Assembly: GCA_030549775.1 (NCBI GenBank)
Contig: CM060174.1
Location: 6,019,391 to 6,083,390 of the forward strand
Reading direction: 5' to 3'
Length of the DNA stretch: 64,000 bases
DNA from: Tamarix chinensis
Taxonomy: Eukaryota; Streptophyta; Magnoliopsida; Caryophyllales; Tamaricaceae
Shown: positions 1 to 12,229 of the stretch, piece after piece
Position numbering within the stretch: the first letter of the stretch is position 1
Layout of the letters: each line of letters begins with the position of its first letter
Notes under the pieces: generated by a model
The model's input: only the letters and a program-made list of their open reading frames with translations
Database searches by the model: none
What the model was told of the DNA's origin: nothing
Program-made: the position numbers and the translations under genes

Positions 1-84
1 AAAAATTTGATGCATCTAAGTTTGATCCATCTTAAGGAACTATATGCTTTGGATAGATTCCTCCACCACTGGTGTTACTGGCCT

Positions 85-1960
85 TTTTTTTTTTGTGGAA
101 AATTAATTTTTTTGAAGGGAAGGGTTGAGACGATGGCAAACTTCCCCTCAATCATAACAAAGCCAAAACAACATTACAACCATGCAACCAGTGGTTCGGA
201 TCTAGAAGCTCCAGCATCGCAATATTATCAACGACCAAGTTCAACTCCTTGCCCTTGTAGACTATAGACACATTAGGATACAACGATAACAAATTCCTAG
301 ATAAAATGATATTTCCTAAGGTTGCCCTTTGTTTGATGACACCAGGCAATTGTTTCCTGCGAATGATTGAGAGCCAATCCTTATTGCATGAGAAGTTGAG
401 GGCAAAAAAAAATCACAAACACCTCTACGACATTAATCTCCATCTAGGGGTTGGAGAAAATGCAACAAAAGCTGTTGTTGTTATCCCTTGACACTCCTAT
501 AGCACTCTTACCAGTCTTTGATTAAGGTTGCATCAGTGTTCCATTTAATATTGCCTTCCATTGGGTTTGATCATTGCTGCACCATCTCCTCTGCTTGTCT
601 ATGTTGTCTATCATGATACCCATTTTGGACTCCTATAGGTTTGACTTGATCAATGTTTAATGGGAAGAAGTTTGACCACCTGTGAACCCAACATCCCATA
701 TGCAAGCGAACTATAGTCTTAATATGCGCCACCCTATCATTCTCCTTCCGAAACACACGAGAATTCATGTCTTTCCACAAAAACGACAAAATGACAAAGA
801 AAGCAACCATTGAAAAATTACCTACCAATGAGGAAAAGTGACACTTTACCATGATAAATAAAGATGAATTACATCCCCTGGACGGAACTGCACCACATTC
901 CACATAATAAACCACCAATGCCAAATCTTAGTTGCAAAATGACAGTGTACAAACAAGTGGGAAGTGTGTATTAAGTTGTCATTATAGGAGCAATGAGTAT
1001 TGTCCCAGTTGAGAACCCTGAATGAGGCTAATTTTTGCTTAAGTCAAGTTGTTCAATTATGTATTGTAGACATCCTAGCAAAAAACAAGAATTCAGGGGA
1101 GCAGCCTGTGTCTTCCATTTATAAGTAAACAACTTATAACACAACTTAGAAGAGAAAATTCCCGACACCTGGAATCTCCAAATAATCACGTTTGGGTTAC
1201 TCTTGTGAGGAATGACCTAATTCAACACATCCAAGAGCCTTGCTTTGCGATCCTCTTTCTATTCAAAAGTCTGGTAATGCTAATGAAGGTCCCATTTCTA
1301 TTTATTTCCCTGCCAACTTCCCATGTTCAGAAGAATATGCTCTTGTTATGTAGACATTGAAAACAACCTAAGAAAAGAGACCTTGAAGGGCTAATCTCCT
1401 AGCCAACAGTCAACCAAAATTTGATGTTGTTGCCACTCCTTAATTTATATTGGATACCTTCTTGGAAACACTCTAAAACAAATTGGTTTCTCAACAACTT
1501 TCTATAAAGAGTCACACATGGGTCTTTACCTCTAGAAGTCTGCTAATATTCTATTATTGAGATGCGAGGATGCTTAAATTTGTTAACAACAACCTGCTTC
1601 CATGAAGACAAATTTTATCCCAAGTATCTCTAAAACCATTTCATAAGCAAGGAGCTACTTTTCAACCGTTGGTCAGTAATACCAATACCATCTATAGATT
1701 TTAGACAGAACACCAATACCCATCTAGCAAGATGTGCTTTTGCTTTGCCACTTGGCACACACCACAACATAAAGGATTGAATGATCCTACTCATTTGATT
1801 TTCAGTTGACTTGGGCAAAGGGAAGGGCGACATAAAATACAATGGCAAAATAGTAAGGACAGACTTAACCAACACAACACAGCCACCAAAATATAAAGTT
1901 TTAACCTTCTACAAGGCTATTATCTAAGGATTTTGTGGTGTACACATACCATTTAGCCTT
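85..1960 (-). mobile_element. Degenerate LINE (L1-type), 3' part of ORF2
   Basis: Reading the minus strand from 1960 down, the frames give, in order, the C-terminal reverse-transcriptase region (1630-1875, with LVKSVLTILPLYFMSPFPLP as in plant LINE polymerases), the zinc-binding RVT region (571-924, with the LWKDMNSRVFRKEND type of motif) and an RNase H-like tail (about 150-480, with KGKELNLVVDNIAMLELL resembling the end of the RVT_3 domain). A run of T at 84-95 is a poly(A) tail when read on the minus strand and marks the probable 3' end. Stops and frameshifts separate the pieces, so it is dead. The upstream reverse-transcriptase core and endonuclease are absent, which fits 5' truncation. 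The right boundary is approximate. Confidence 0.72.
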
Positions 1961-4900
1961 AGAATACTTGAATTACAAGAAAAAACTAAGAAGTATGCCA
2001 GGAGGCTTCACTTCATAATTGAGTATTTTTGTCCTTGAGCATAATTTTGGTCGCCAAATAGAGTAGTAGATGGTCTTATTAGTGTATGCCCATCTTTCAG
2101 CAACGAAGCATTTAAGCGACTAACTTTGATTGAATGAAAGAAGACCGATCACGCTTCACATTTTTGGGTCATTTCTAAAATGGGAACATCCATTGAAACT
2201 TCCTGCTCCTGGGATGTTTTGGGCATAAAAGTTCATAAAAAGAAAAAAGAAAAAAGAAGACTTACTAGAGGAAAGCTTGTTGTCATGCCCACCTTCAACT
2301 CTTCAACTTACTGTTGACCATCGCTTCGCTAGTTGGTGTTGCTTCTCTTTTCTTTGTTATCAAATCTTTCCTCTTCCTGTTTTCCTCTTATCCTTCATTT
2401 GTCTATCTCATGCAAACTGTACTCTCTCTTCTCTCCAGAGAGTTGTGTACCTGATTGAAACAATCACTTTGTTCTTGAACTTTTCATCACCCATCGCCTT
2501 TTCTGTTAGAAGGCTGATGTGTGAGAGCGTGAATTTCTCATTTACTTTTTTTTTTTTTTGCTTTCTCTTTTCTTTAGCAGGAATCTACTTGCTATATACG
2601 GCTATTGATGTTGATTATTTCTAATATCCAAAGTGACCCCTCCTTTATTGTTGAAACTATGTTAATAGTAATTATCTATGGAGTACTGTCATTAAAATTA
2701 CTTCTTTACAAAAAAAGAGAAGAAAAAAGAAAAGTAGATATGCATCTGGTGCTTTTCCTTTTGGGCTCTTGAATTGTTCACAACAAATATAACAATTTTC
2801 GGTATATAAAATAGTTTGTTAATTTCTCCATGTTCTTTACGTAGTGTTCCTGTTTTTTTTGAGATTCATTTATTTATTTCAATGAGTATTTTTCAAGGCT
2901 TGTCATCCTTGCATTCCCTAACCTTCTAATAGCCTTTCTATGAAGATTTCCTATTATGGGACTTGCATGCTGGTGACTTTGTTGATCACATTAGTCGAAA
3001 TCGCATCGCTTTAGTGAGAGATCAATATATTATTTTCTTCTGTGGCAACAGGATGTAAAATGAGTTGTATATTAAGGTATTACTTTTCAACTTGTAAAAA
3101 CTATTGACTTATAAAATGGGAATTTGTACTTTGTTATGTGTTCCGCATGACCATAAGAAGGTCTTATGATGGACTTCACTCAAGGTAGTCCTAGAAGTTC
3201 ATGAGGTCACGACTCAATTTTAGTTTGGATAGATAGGCAGTAAATAAGAGAACTATTATATTTTGGAAATTTAGATATTGAGCTCCATTACCTTACATTG
3301 CCAGCTCTGTGTTATGTGGATGATTGTATGATAGGGTTCTTTTCAGTGAGGTTGTTTAACTGGTTACTCCACTTTCATTTGAAGTAGATATCTGTTAAGG
3401 AATTTGTTTTCAAATCCCTCATGGTATCTGCATCCAGCATTGATAATCTATCGTGGAAAATCATAGCTTGTCTGAATTGCTAATGCGATGAACTATGAAA
3501 TTGACCTCTATCCTGTGGGAATAGGTAAAGAAAGAAGGTTACTGATATCTTGATCGTGTAAATGAAATTGTACTAGTACCTTTTTTCTTCTTCCTTTTTC
3601 CTAAGCTTATTTGTATATCGTATTCAGGTAATGATAGCGACGGGATATGTGAGCGCGGATGTCCGCTTTTATGCTGCCATGAAAAGAGCTTGATGTTGGC
3701 TGATGTCCTTCTGCCTAGAAGAAAGAAGATTTGGTGTCATATTTTTCACACATTCTCCTTCAAGGTCACAATTTGTTGTTTCCTTGTGAAATATGTATCT
3801 CTGTGGCGTCATGAAATACTTGATTTATCCCAAATTATGTAGTCGTCACTGCTTTTATTAATGTAGAATACAGAGAAGCTCCACACTTTACTTCTCATAA
3901 GATTGCTGTCCCCGAATAGAAAATGCTGGTTTAGGATTCAAGGAAGTAACATTTGGTCGTTAGCCTGTTAGTAAGACTCGGTTGATATGTTTATCGAATT
4001 AGCTTTCAGATGCTGGTCCCCCACACCTCCATATATTGACCTAAGTAGCTCATAGGTTGCTCATGTAATAACTATTAACACCTTCCCCAATTGTCTAGTT
4101 TATTGCCTGGATAGTTGTAGCAGTTTTCAGTATTCATGGGTACTACATGACTTTACACCTAGATTGACTTGAAAGCATAAGGGCTCTGAATTCCTACCAG
4201 AATGCTTCCTCTTTTTCAGAAAGAAGTAAATGGTTTCCTGGCCATGCATTCAGAATAGGGCTAAGTAGTAAATGATGGCCTTTCTGGTGCCGGAATAATG
4301 TTGGTTTTAGAGAGTTCTATGCTTTCAAAATAAAATCCTATATTAATTTTGAATGCTGATGAGATTTATTCTTAAAAATATTTGTGGTACGTGGAGCTAC
4401 ATTTCCGGATTAGTGTGATTGCATGGTGCCTCTCTGACTAATCTGGGGCCATTTTAAGAATGTCCATCGTTTGATAAATATATTATTCAGGTTAAGTTTA
4501 ATAATTCATGAAAGAATAGTCAAAAATGAAAGACCAAGTCTTTTAATTTTATATATCCAAAGTTAGTTGAAAACAATGTTAGTGACTAAATATTAGGAAA
4601 AGAAAAACAAGTCTTATGATCTTATCCGGCAAAAAATAGTGAAGAATAAATGTTAGTGACATATACTGGTAGAAAGATGGAAACCAAGTCTTATGATCCT
4701 AACCTATCTAAAAATTAGGAGGAAAAAAATGTTAGTGGTCATGTTAATAAAAGAATATAAATCACCGTAAACAGTTAGATTGATGCAGTGGGAAAAAAGA
4801 GTTTGTTAATGGATTAGAGCACCGAGAAGTACAGCTACAATAGTGCGAAAAAGGTTTGATTTTTACGGACAACTTGATCCGAAAATTTTAATCCGATATT

Positions 4901-5905
4901 TAGAATATTTGATTCGATTTTAGTCGAAACGATATTTGGTATTAACTATATCTAGTTTTTTACTCAATTATTTAATTTAGAAAAATATTCGATATTTTTT
5001 TGATTATTTGAACAATACTAATTAATATTGTATTTTGTAGTTTTAAGTTTTTAAAATTTATTTATTTTTATATTTTAAACATTTATAATAATATTTTAAT
5101 ATTTTTTCTGATAAAATAAAATAGATATATAAATATAAATATGATTATTAATTAATATGTGGTCTTTATTTTTAAAAACTGTCTCATTAAAGTTAATAAA
5201 ATAATGTTTGTATAATGATATTAGATATATCTAAATTCGATATTTATTTGATTTGTCTTTTCTAAATATTTAATATAAAATACTCAGAATAAATTTGGAG
5301 AAAGAAATAGATATTTAATATACACACCCGTGGCTAAATCACGTCCCACTGTTTACCTGATCTGCCAAAATTCGCGGGGTGCGGATGGCAAACTTATTTT
5401 CTTTTTGAAGAAGTATTGCCACGACCCAAGTCATGATACGCCCGCACGGGCCCGTAATTGTCTTTCCGTCTTTGTCTTTGATGGGATCCTTACCATGAAT
5501 AGTATAATCATCCACAACTTGGTGAGTCTGCATCTTGATTCTGACTGTTTTCTACCGTTCTTCTATCTTTGTTCTTCTTTCGTCTTTTGGTTGTTCTCAG
5601 AAAGGCTTTGTATAGCTTAATCTTAAGGACAGATATTTTCGGCATTCTTTTTTCACGGACGTTGACAGAAACGTTTGCCTAGGATTTCAAAACTGATTTC
5701 TTTCTCGCATCATCATTCAGTTTAATTCATTAATCTAAATCTTGTCTCTTCCTCTGAGGAAGAACGATAAAAAAATTCTTCAATTATGGTTTTACAGATC
5801 GGATCGAACAAGCTACTTCTTTTATTCCACCCAAGCAGCGATCAAAATAGAAAATAAATGATTAATATATGTCATGTAATTATGTATTTAACAAATATCA
5901 TCCTA
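1961..5905. other. Intergenic stretch without a supported gene
   Basis: There is no long conserved reading frame. It holds poly(T) runs, an AT-rich part from about 4860 to 5320, and a less AT-rich block at 5330-5620 whose ORF I do not recognise. The sequence around 2280-3760 has the look of transcribed, intron-like DNA, and one candidate terminal exon is listed separately. Confidence 0.5.
3628..3693 (+). other. Possible terminal exon of an unidentified gene
   Basis: A pyrimidine-rich tract ending in TATTCAG at 3621-3627 looks like a 3' splice site. It is followed by an open frame of 21 codons that starts VMIATGYVSADV, ends YAAMKRA and stops with TGA. The base composition is richer in GC than its surroundings. 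I recognise no family and see no upstream exon that joins it, so this could be chance. Confidence 0.15.
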
Positions 5906-7994
5906 GAACATCTCCGACTACGACTCTAACTTTGAGGTTTCAATTATAATATCTAATTATTTTCTCTCTCATCTTTCATACTTTTATCAATTTATCTTAA
6001 ATTTAATTCAATAATCTACTTTTACCTACGTCAAATTCACAACACCCAATTACTTCTATCAATCTCATCATCAATCATTCGCACTTTATATTATTTAACT
6101 TTTAATTTATATCAATCTATACATAATAATTAATAATTTATGAAAATATATAAAATTAATATTTGATTTTAATTATTTTTTAAAATAACCTATTATAGTT
6201 TTTCTACTATAATAATAATAATTAATAAAAATATTACAACAAAAATACAAACACAATAAGATTACGAATATATAAAAATAGGAATACAAATTAAATAACA
6301 TTACGATACTAAAAAAAGAGAAATACAAATACAATAATATTACGATAATATAAAAATGAAAATACAATTACAATAACATTGTAAAAAATATAAAAAAAGG
6401 AAATACACAATAGAAGTAAGAAAATATAAGGTACACATCTATTAAACAATACATTAAAATCGTAACATTAAGGATTCTCCATCATTCTTGTCATAGTTGC
6501 TGCCTACAAGATTTGATGATTTGTTTTCCCTTCATCCGTCATATTTGACGTGTCACGACAAATTATAGTCATGTCTACTTTTTTTCCCTTCAATCGCCTT
6601 CGTTTAGGAATATCACTCTGCATATCTGCTAACATTTTTTCTAATATCGCATTCCATTGTCTAGCAATTTTCAACAGCCTATTGATATCTGAACCTCTGT
6701 CCTAGCTGATTTCTTTTGTCTTTCCCCTAGAATTTTGCTTTGTTGCTTTTTTCCCCCTTTCCATAGGTCGTTCTAACAGAAATTCCATCTCCCAAGTATC
6801 AGGAATAGATGAATCATTGTATGCATCTAAAGTTGAAGCCTTTGTTCGTTTTGATGCATAAGTTTGTCCACTACCTTAATTCATTATCATCCTTACATTT
6901 TTGCCCATTTCTTTGAACCGAGTCCTCTAAAAAATGTATCCATCCACTAAAGAGGATTTCTTCTTTATTCGTCCATTTGTCATAAGCTCGGCTTTCAAGA
7001 TCATTGGAAGATTCAACCCGAGCGTCGTCTTCCAATTGATTTTGGGTGAAAAATTCTAAAAACTCGGATTCTCCAAGAGACACGACTAATGGAGAATTAA
7101 AATCATGTTGTGGAGAAATTTGAATATTTGAAAATTTATGATCAAATGGAACAGTGGTATTTGGAGGTTAAAAGAATTAGAAATTAGCATCATTTTGATA
7201 ATATTGCATATTTGAAAATTTAAAATTTTATGGATATTGAAAATTTTGGACATTTGGAGACTTTATATTCGGAGAATATTGTGAATTTTAGATATGTTGG
7301 TTTGGAATTTATATAAAATTTGAATCATTTGGATTATTATAAATATTAAAAAAAATAGTAGAATCCGTTTGTAAAATGGAAATATTGATGAAAAATGAAT
7401 AAAATAATACAACTAGAGAAATTAATAAAATAAATATAACTAGAGAAATTAGTAAAATAAATATAACTAGAGAAATGAATAAGATAAATATAAGTAGAGA
7501 AATGAATAAGATAAATATAAGTAAAGAAATGAATAAGATAAATTATCTAGAGAAATGAATATGAGAAAAAGAGTTATAATAGATGATATGAAAATTATTG
7601 GATAAAAAATGATGTATTTATAGACAATTTTTTTTACAATTAATATTAACAGTCATATTTTTTTGTATATATAAAAAAATTATATTATAACAGTAAAAAT
7701 TAGACTAAAAATATACTAAAAAGTATCAAAAACCAACTTCAACAGTCTGCGAGGGCAGCAAAAGCTGTCGCGCTCTTAGCGCATGTCATCCATGTGCCTG
7801 ACTGCAGTAGCTTTTGCTATACAAGTGGACCGAGAATGTTACTTTTTAAGAGATTGAAAACCCGATTTATTTGAGGTTGTACCAAATTAAAGGGTATATA
7901 TATATATATATTATTTATTTTTTACAACCACAACTCTAAATATAAGGCCTCCAAATTTAAGCTTGGAATTTTTTTTACACCATCGCAGATGCTC
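5906..7994 (-). mobile_element. PIF/Harbinger element, non-autonomous, 2.1 kb
   Basis: The left end GAACATCTCCGA and the right end, which reads GAGCATCTGCGATGG on the opposite strand, are imperfect inverted repeats. They are flanked by CTA (5903-5905) and TTA (7995-7997), the 3-bp TNA-type target duplication of PIF/Harbinger elements. The interior carries a decayed ORF1 (Myb/SANT-like) on the minus strand and no recognisable DDE transposase. Tandem AT-rich repeats of a GAGAAATNAATAAGATAAAT type lie at about 7400-7560. A homologous left terminus begins at 63773 at the far end of the window. Confidence 0.75.
6490..7083 (-). pseudogene. Harbinger ORF1 (Myb/SANT-like DNA-binding protein), broken
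   Basis: In autonomous PIF/Harbinger elements ORF1 encodes the DNA-binding partner of the transposase. Here the frame starts at 7083. Residues around 36-55 read KWTNKEEILFSGWIHFLEDS, the SANT-like helix that normally has the form RWTPEEDxLLxSxW. The frame stops at 6871. The continuation in another frame (about 6870-6490) has the hallmark C-terminal region: an SIPDTWEMEFLLERPMERG stretch like the usual RPxGRKxAK motif, then RQWNAILEKMLADMQSDI, a coiled-coil-like tail. An in-frame TAG lies at 6702-6704. At least one frameshift and one nonsense change make it a pseudogene. The family assignment rests on motif recognition, not on a search. Confidence 0.72.
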
Positions 7995-7997
7995 TTA

Positions 7998-8629
7998 TTT
8001 CATCATATCCAAGATATTTGATTGGTTTTTTTCGGCATATTATGCACGCATTTCATGTATCGAACCATGGCTGCCTGCAGGGAATTCATATGACTTTTCA
8101 ATAAATTTACATTTTTCTTGCGTCCGTTGAAAGCTTAATCGACATGAATTACATAGTAAGATATGCAGTAAAAAAATTTGGTGGTTTGGTACAGTTTTCA
8201 GCTCCACCGTTGAGATTTGAAAGGTTCACATAATAAGATATTGCTAAGACTTACCGGTCGGATTCAAATTTCACTTTTGCAATGTACAAAATTAAATGAC
8301 ATGAATTGGATTTTCCATCAGATGGCTCTAACAACTTCAAAGTAAATGAACTTTTAGTGTACAAAAGTATTATTATTCTTAGTACTATACATAAAAATTC
8401 ATAATATAACCAAATTCACAAATTACCAAAAGATAGTAATCAATTCTTCTTCTTCTTTAATATTCTCAAATTTAAAATTTCAATTAATAAAGGAATGAGA
8501 GAGTTAAACAAAAAAGGTCATAGAAATGGAGGATAATCATAGATAGAGGCATGATGTTACTAAAAATCTGCGTGTAGAAAGTGCCTTAGGCGCCATATGA
8601 TTTCTCATTGAAGCCCTATGTTTTTTCAC
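7998..8629. other. AT-rich intergenic sequence
   Basis: No open frame, repeat end or RNA gene is recognised here. Confidence 0.5.
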
Positions 8630-9620
8630 CAATCCCCATCATGATCCTCACCTTTTTCCTTCTACTAGCCACCTCGCCGATAAGAAATTGAATTATTATA
8701 CTGATTGCCATAAAATGGAACCAAATACTATGATATTATATGCAAAAGGAGATCTCATACAACATGAACTCCCATTGAATAATATATCTCCTAAGAAGAT
8801 TGATGATTCAAGGTCAATGATTAAAAAATCCCTAACTTAAGGACTTTAGTGAGATTATTTCAAGAGGTTGCATATATTTCCTTAGATGATCCATAAGGGA
8901 AGGAATTAGAAGATGTGGAGAAAGATAAATTTCAAGACTATTTTGTACTACAAAATGTCCTATGGCCCCAAATCGGGCTTATTGCTATAGAAAAAAAATA
9001 TATGTGTGTTGTCCATGGTGAAGGTGTTGATGATCAAACCCTTGGGTCTTAGCATTAGATATGGCACATTATGCCATACAATTAGGGACATGTGGTCTCT
9101 TGAGGGTACTTATGAACTGATTGGCTTATGGGCTTTTTCTTGGTCAAATTCCATAAAAATACTTATTATGAACATATATTGTCTAATTATCTTTAGATGA
9201 CGTATGGTCAATATATGACAATAAGACAATAGACATATAGCTTCAGAGTATCCACAACCTCAATCACTTCAACCCTAACTTGGGTAAGATAAGACTTCTA
9301 GAATTATAAAAGTTAAATCTAATATGTAACTACATTGGAAGGCTTGTTATGTTTGATGCCTTTACTACTATGACCTATAGAGGGAAATTCGCACATATTG
9401 TTTTTGAAATGGATTTGAAGAAATCATTTCTTCCAAAGTATTATCTAGGAACGATGTTCCACAACACTAAATATGAGGGAGTTCAAATGATATGTTTTCA
9501 TTATGCATGTGTTGAGCATACACATGATTTATGCCCATTTTTATCACTGTTGAGGCAAAGAGTTGGAAAGGATATGAAGATACTTTATATTTTGGTCCTT
9601 GGATGCTAGTGTCTAACAAA
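8630..9620 (+). pseudogene. LINE ORF1 relic (DUF4283 plus zinc knuckle)
   Basis: ORF1 of plant L1-type elements encodes an RNA-binding protein with a DUF4283 domain followed by a CCHC knuckle. Pieces in the right order are seen here: an acidic N-terminal part (about 8860-9000), a DUF4283-like segment at 9006-9200 (GTLCHTIRDMWSLEGTYELI), a short frame-shifted HFNPNLGKI stretch near 9255, and at 9349-9609 the YRGKFAHIVFEMDLKKS block leading to the knuckle CFHYACVEHTHDLC. The spacing is C-x2-C-x4-H-x4-C with the second Cys changed to Tyr. Several frameshifts separate the parts. No ORF2 follows directly, so it is an isolated relic, or the ORF1 of an older, mostly deleted element. Confidence 0.62.
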
Positions 9621-10107
9621 AATTATTGGTGGTAACCTCCCTTGAAAATTACCATACATGAGGACTTTGGTTTTTCGTAGTTGAGGTATACATGGCATAG
9701 TTATGCAAGAGGTAGAAGGATTGGTTCAAGGATTGGTTGGGTGGTTGCAATAGGTGAATGGAATGAACTTTTCCCTTCTACTCACATTAAACATTCATCA
9801 AGAACATGCTTGTACCATCATCCAAGAATCTTTAATTGGCTTCGTTAATGGCTTACATGGATGGAACATAATTTCCTTTGGTAATATTTTTTCCAACAGC
9901 AGCGGTTTTCTTTCCTAATCGGAAGGAATTTAATGAGCCATGAATGGGGGTCACTCTTATAGTCTTGCAACCTAGAAAACACTATGTTAAAAGCGTATCA
10001 TGATACTTTGATGCAAGAGCAGCTCTATTGATTGAACAACTTTAATCAACTATAATACTCACCTTTATCACAGAGTTTCCATCCAAAGGAAGAAAATAAC
10101 TATTGCC
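9621..10107. other. Unassigned sequence
   Basis: It may include more of the decayed LINE to its left, but no motif is clear enough to say so. Confidence 0.4.
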
Positions 10108-10330
10108 TCGTGCCTAAAAAACAATTAAAAAGACCATAGAAGGGGTGAATAGGATTTATGAATTAGATAATGGCAAATAAATAATTTGAGAGATAAAAGT
10201 AAAGAAATTTAAAAATAATTGACACATAATTTATAGTGATTTAAAACATCTCAACAAGGTTTACCTTTTAGATTTGAATCTTTATTCTATTATGTGTGGA
10301 TGATGATCACTCTAATACCTTAAAATTTAT
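10108..10330 (+). repeat. Fragment of dispersed repeat R
   Basis: It contains AGAAGGGGTGAATAGGATTT and, further on, CATCTCAACAAGG and GTGTGGATGATGATCACTCT. The same succession opens the copy at 23495 (GAAGAGGGCGAATGGGGTTT, CACTCAACAAGG, ATGGATGATGATAACTTT). Only the first 0.2-0.3 kb of the repeat is recognisable here. Confidence 0.55.
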
Positions 10331-10539
10331 TATTGATTTAATTTTTTTAAAAAGATAAACAAAATATTTAGGTATTACTAACATACTTAATATGAGTTCG
10401 GTTTATCATATCATTTTCATATGAAGTATAAGGCAAATACTATGAAATTTTAAATAAGATAAAGAGATAACAAAAGGATTTTCATAAAACTAAGACAAGG
10501 TTTGGAGATAAACTCTGACCGCAACACTAATAAAAATAC

Positions 10540-10800
10540 AATAAAAGGAAAACACATGGAACTAAAAGTCTACAAGGTATCCTACCAAAATTCCTACCTA
10601 TCGAATATCCTAGATTCTACATCCACAACCCAACAATTAGTCACTCTTCCACAAGTAGAACATCAAATTCAACAAAGTCTCATAGATGGTCATGAATACC
10701 CACATACTAATAACATGGTTGTTTACTCGTGGGAATAAGCATCAATCATGAAAAAGATGATCAATACTTGCATATTGAGTAAGGTAACAAATATATATAT
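10540..10800 (-). repeat. Fragment related to the large elements at 40870 and 52043
   Basis: TACTCGTGGGAATAAGCA at 10723-10740 and the following GATCAATACTTGCATATTGAGTAAGGTAAC recur at 57646-57711, just right of the element nested at 52508. This places it in the 3'-proximal part of that family. The 78-codon ORF over it is not supported as a gene. Confidence 0.5.
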
Positions 10801-11300
10801 CATAGGAGAAATAAATTGGAAAGACTTATCTCGCATGATGCCAAAGCAGTGCAGAGATGCCAAATCTCACACGACCATGGCTTGTTGGAAGGCCATCTCA
10901 CTGAAGACTAACTGAGATCCATCATAGTCATCCCCGCCGTCACCAATTACTCTAGTCGAAGTAGAAATTGTGTTAACCGGGAAAAGGTAGAAGTTTAATA
11001 AATTCAAGAAACGCTTTTGAGAAGCTAACCATTTAATCGAAAAGGGTATGACAAATATGAAGGAAGATCATACTCTGACACAAAAAAAAATCAAAATCTA
11101 GTGAATAATCAACCCAATCCTATTGAACAAATAGCACAATTAAATTCTATTCCAAGTTGCGCAAAACCCAATTGAGGAAAGAGTATCCTAGAGGGATAAG
11201 GTTCTACAGAATAGAAAACCCGATCAGATACTTCCTTTAGTATATACTTACCCATACGATTCACCAAGGTGACGTCCTAGTTGAGATTCAACCAAAGAAA

Positions 11301-11804
11301 GTGGTGAAAGAGTCCAAATATTGGGAGAATTCTATTGTAGGGGTCGTGTATGGCATGAAAGCATCTTTCAACCAAATGTGCAACTATATACAAATTCATT
11401 GGAATCATGTTAAAATTCTAAAAATTATGCTCCATGAATCTGGTTATTACCTCTTTCAATTTGAATCAAATGTCGATTCCAATACCATATTCAACAATGC
11501 CTTGTGGACATATATGAATAAACCACTGATACTGAAAGCCTGGCACCCTGATTTCATATTCCAACCTGAAGAATTTCCGTTCATTCACACTTGGATCAAA
11601 CTTCCTAATCTTTCCTTGGGTTATCGGTCACCTGATTCTTTGGGCCGAATGTGTAGTTGTATGGGGAGGCCTTTGGGAATTGACAGAGTAACTGCAAACA
11701 AGGAAAGAATTTCATATGCTAGATTGATGGTAGATGTGGACATTCAAAAACCTCTCCCTGATTATGTCACAATTAGAAAACCAGATGGCTTAGTATTTTC
11801 TTAG
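11301..11804 (+). pseudogene. LINE ORF1, DUF4283 domain
   Basis: The 167-codon open frame is the N-terminal half of a plant LINE ORF1 protein, which coats element RNA. It has the DUF4283 pattern: FNQMCNYIQIHW, then ESGYYLFQFES, then ALWTYMNKPLILKAWHPDF and FPFIHTWIKLPNLSLGYRS. This matches the usual run of 'nxPWxxxxxxLxLxxWxPxF' followed by 'WVRLPxLPLxYWS'. The sequence then runs GRPLGIDRVTANKERISYARLMVDVD. The frame ends at TAG 11802-11804, where the family normally continues to a CCHC knuckle that I cannot find here. Decay of the following ORF2 shows the element is inactive. Confidence 0.7.
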
Positions 11805-12229
11805 AAAGTAGAGTATGAATGGAGATCAATTCTATGCTTAACCTATCATCAATTTGGCTATCTAGCTCCACACTACACATCAGTCTATAAACAAAACAAC
11901 TATAAGCCCCCTAATGTCAACCAAGAAAATTTTGGAGGGTGGTTAATGATAGAAGGCATGAATAGGTTTAAGATATAACAACAAGACAAAACTTTACTCA
12001 AGATATTCTAGTTCAGACACTATCTCAACAAATATAAGTGTCTCCTAGTGTGCCAAATATCTCTACAATCAATATTATAACACCTAACCAAAATAACTTA
12101 TCAGATATAGATCAAATGGAGAACCTAGAGGGAGAACTAAATTACTAATTTTTTATATTGGTTAGAGGGAAAAAAATTCACGGAGGAATCATATATTCCT
12201 GACTTTGACATACATATCTGATGCATTTA

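Noticed and set aside
2277..2624. 115-codon hydrophobic ORF
   Set aside because: Hydrophobicity comes from T-rich sequence, including a run of 13 T; no family recognised.
4860..5320. GATCCGAAAATTTTAATCCGATATT-like words suggesting another hAT copy
   Set aside because: No terminus or duplication could be found; the similarity is only in word style.
5330..5620. 96-codon ORF in a less AT-rich segment
   Set aside because: No recognisable domain or signal; the opposite frame is also open. It might be a leader or first exon, but nothing supports that.
10502..10738. 78-codon ORF
   Set aside because: It overlaps a fragment of the large-element family and has no domain.
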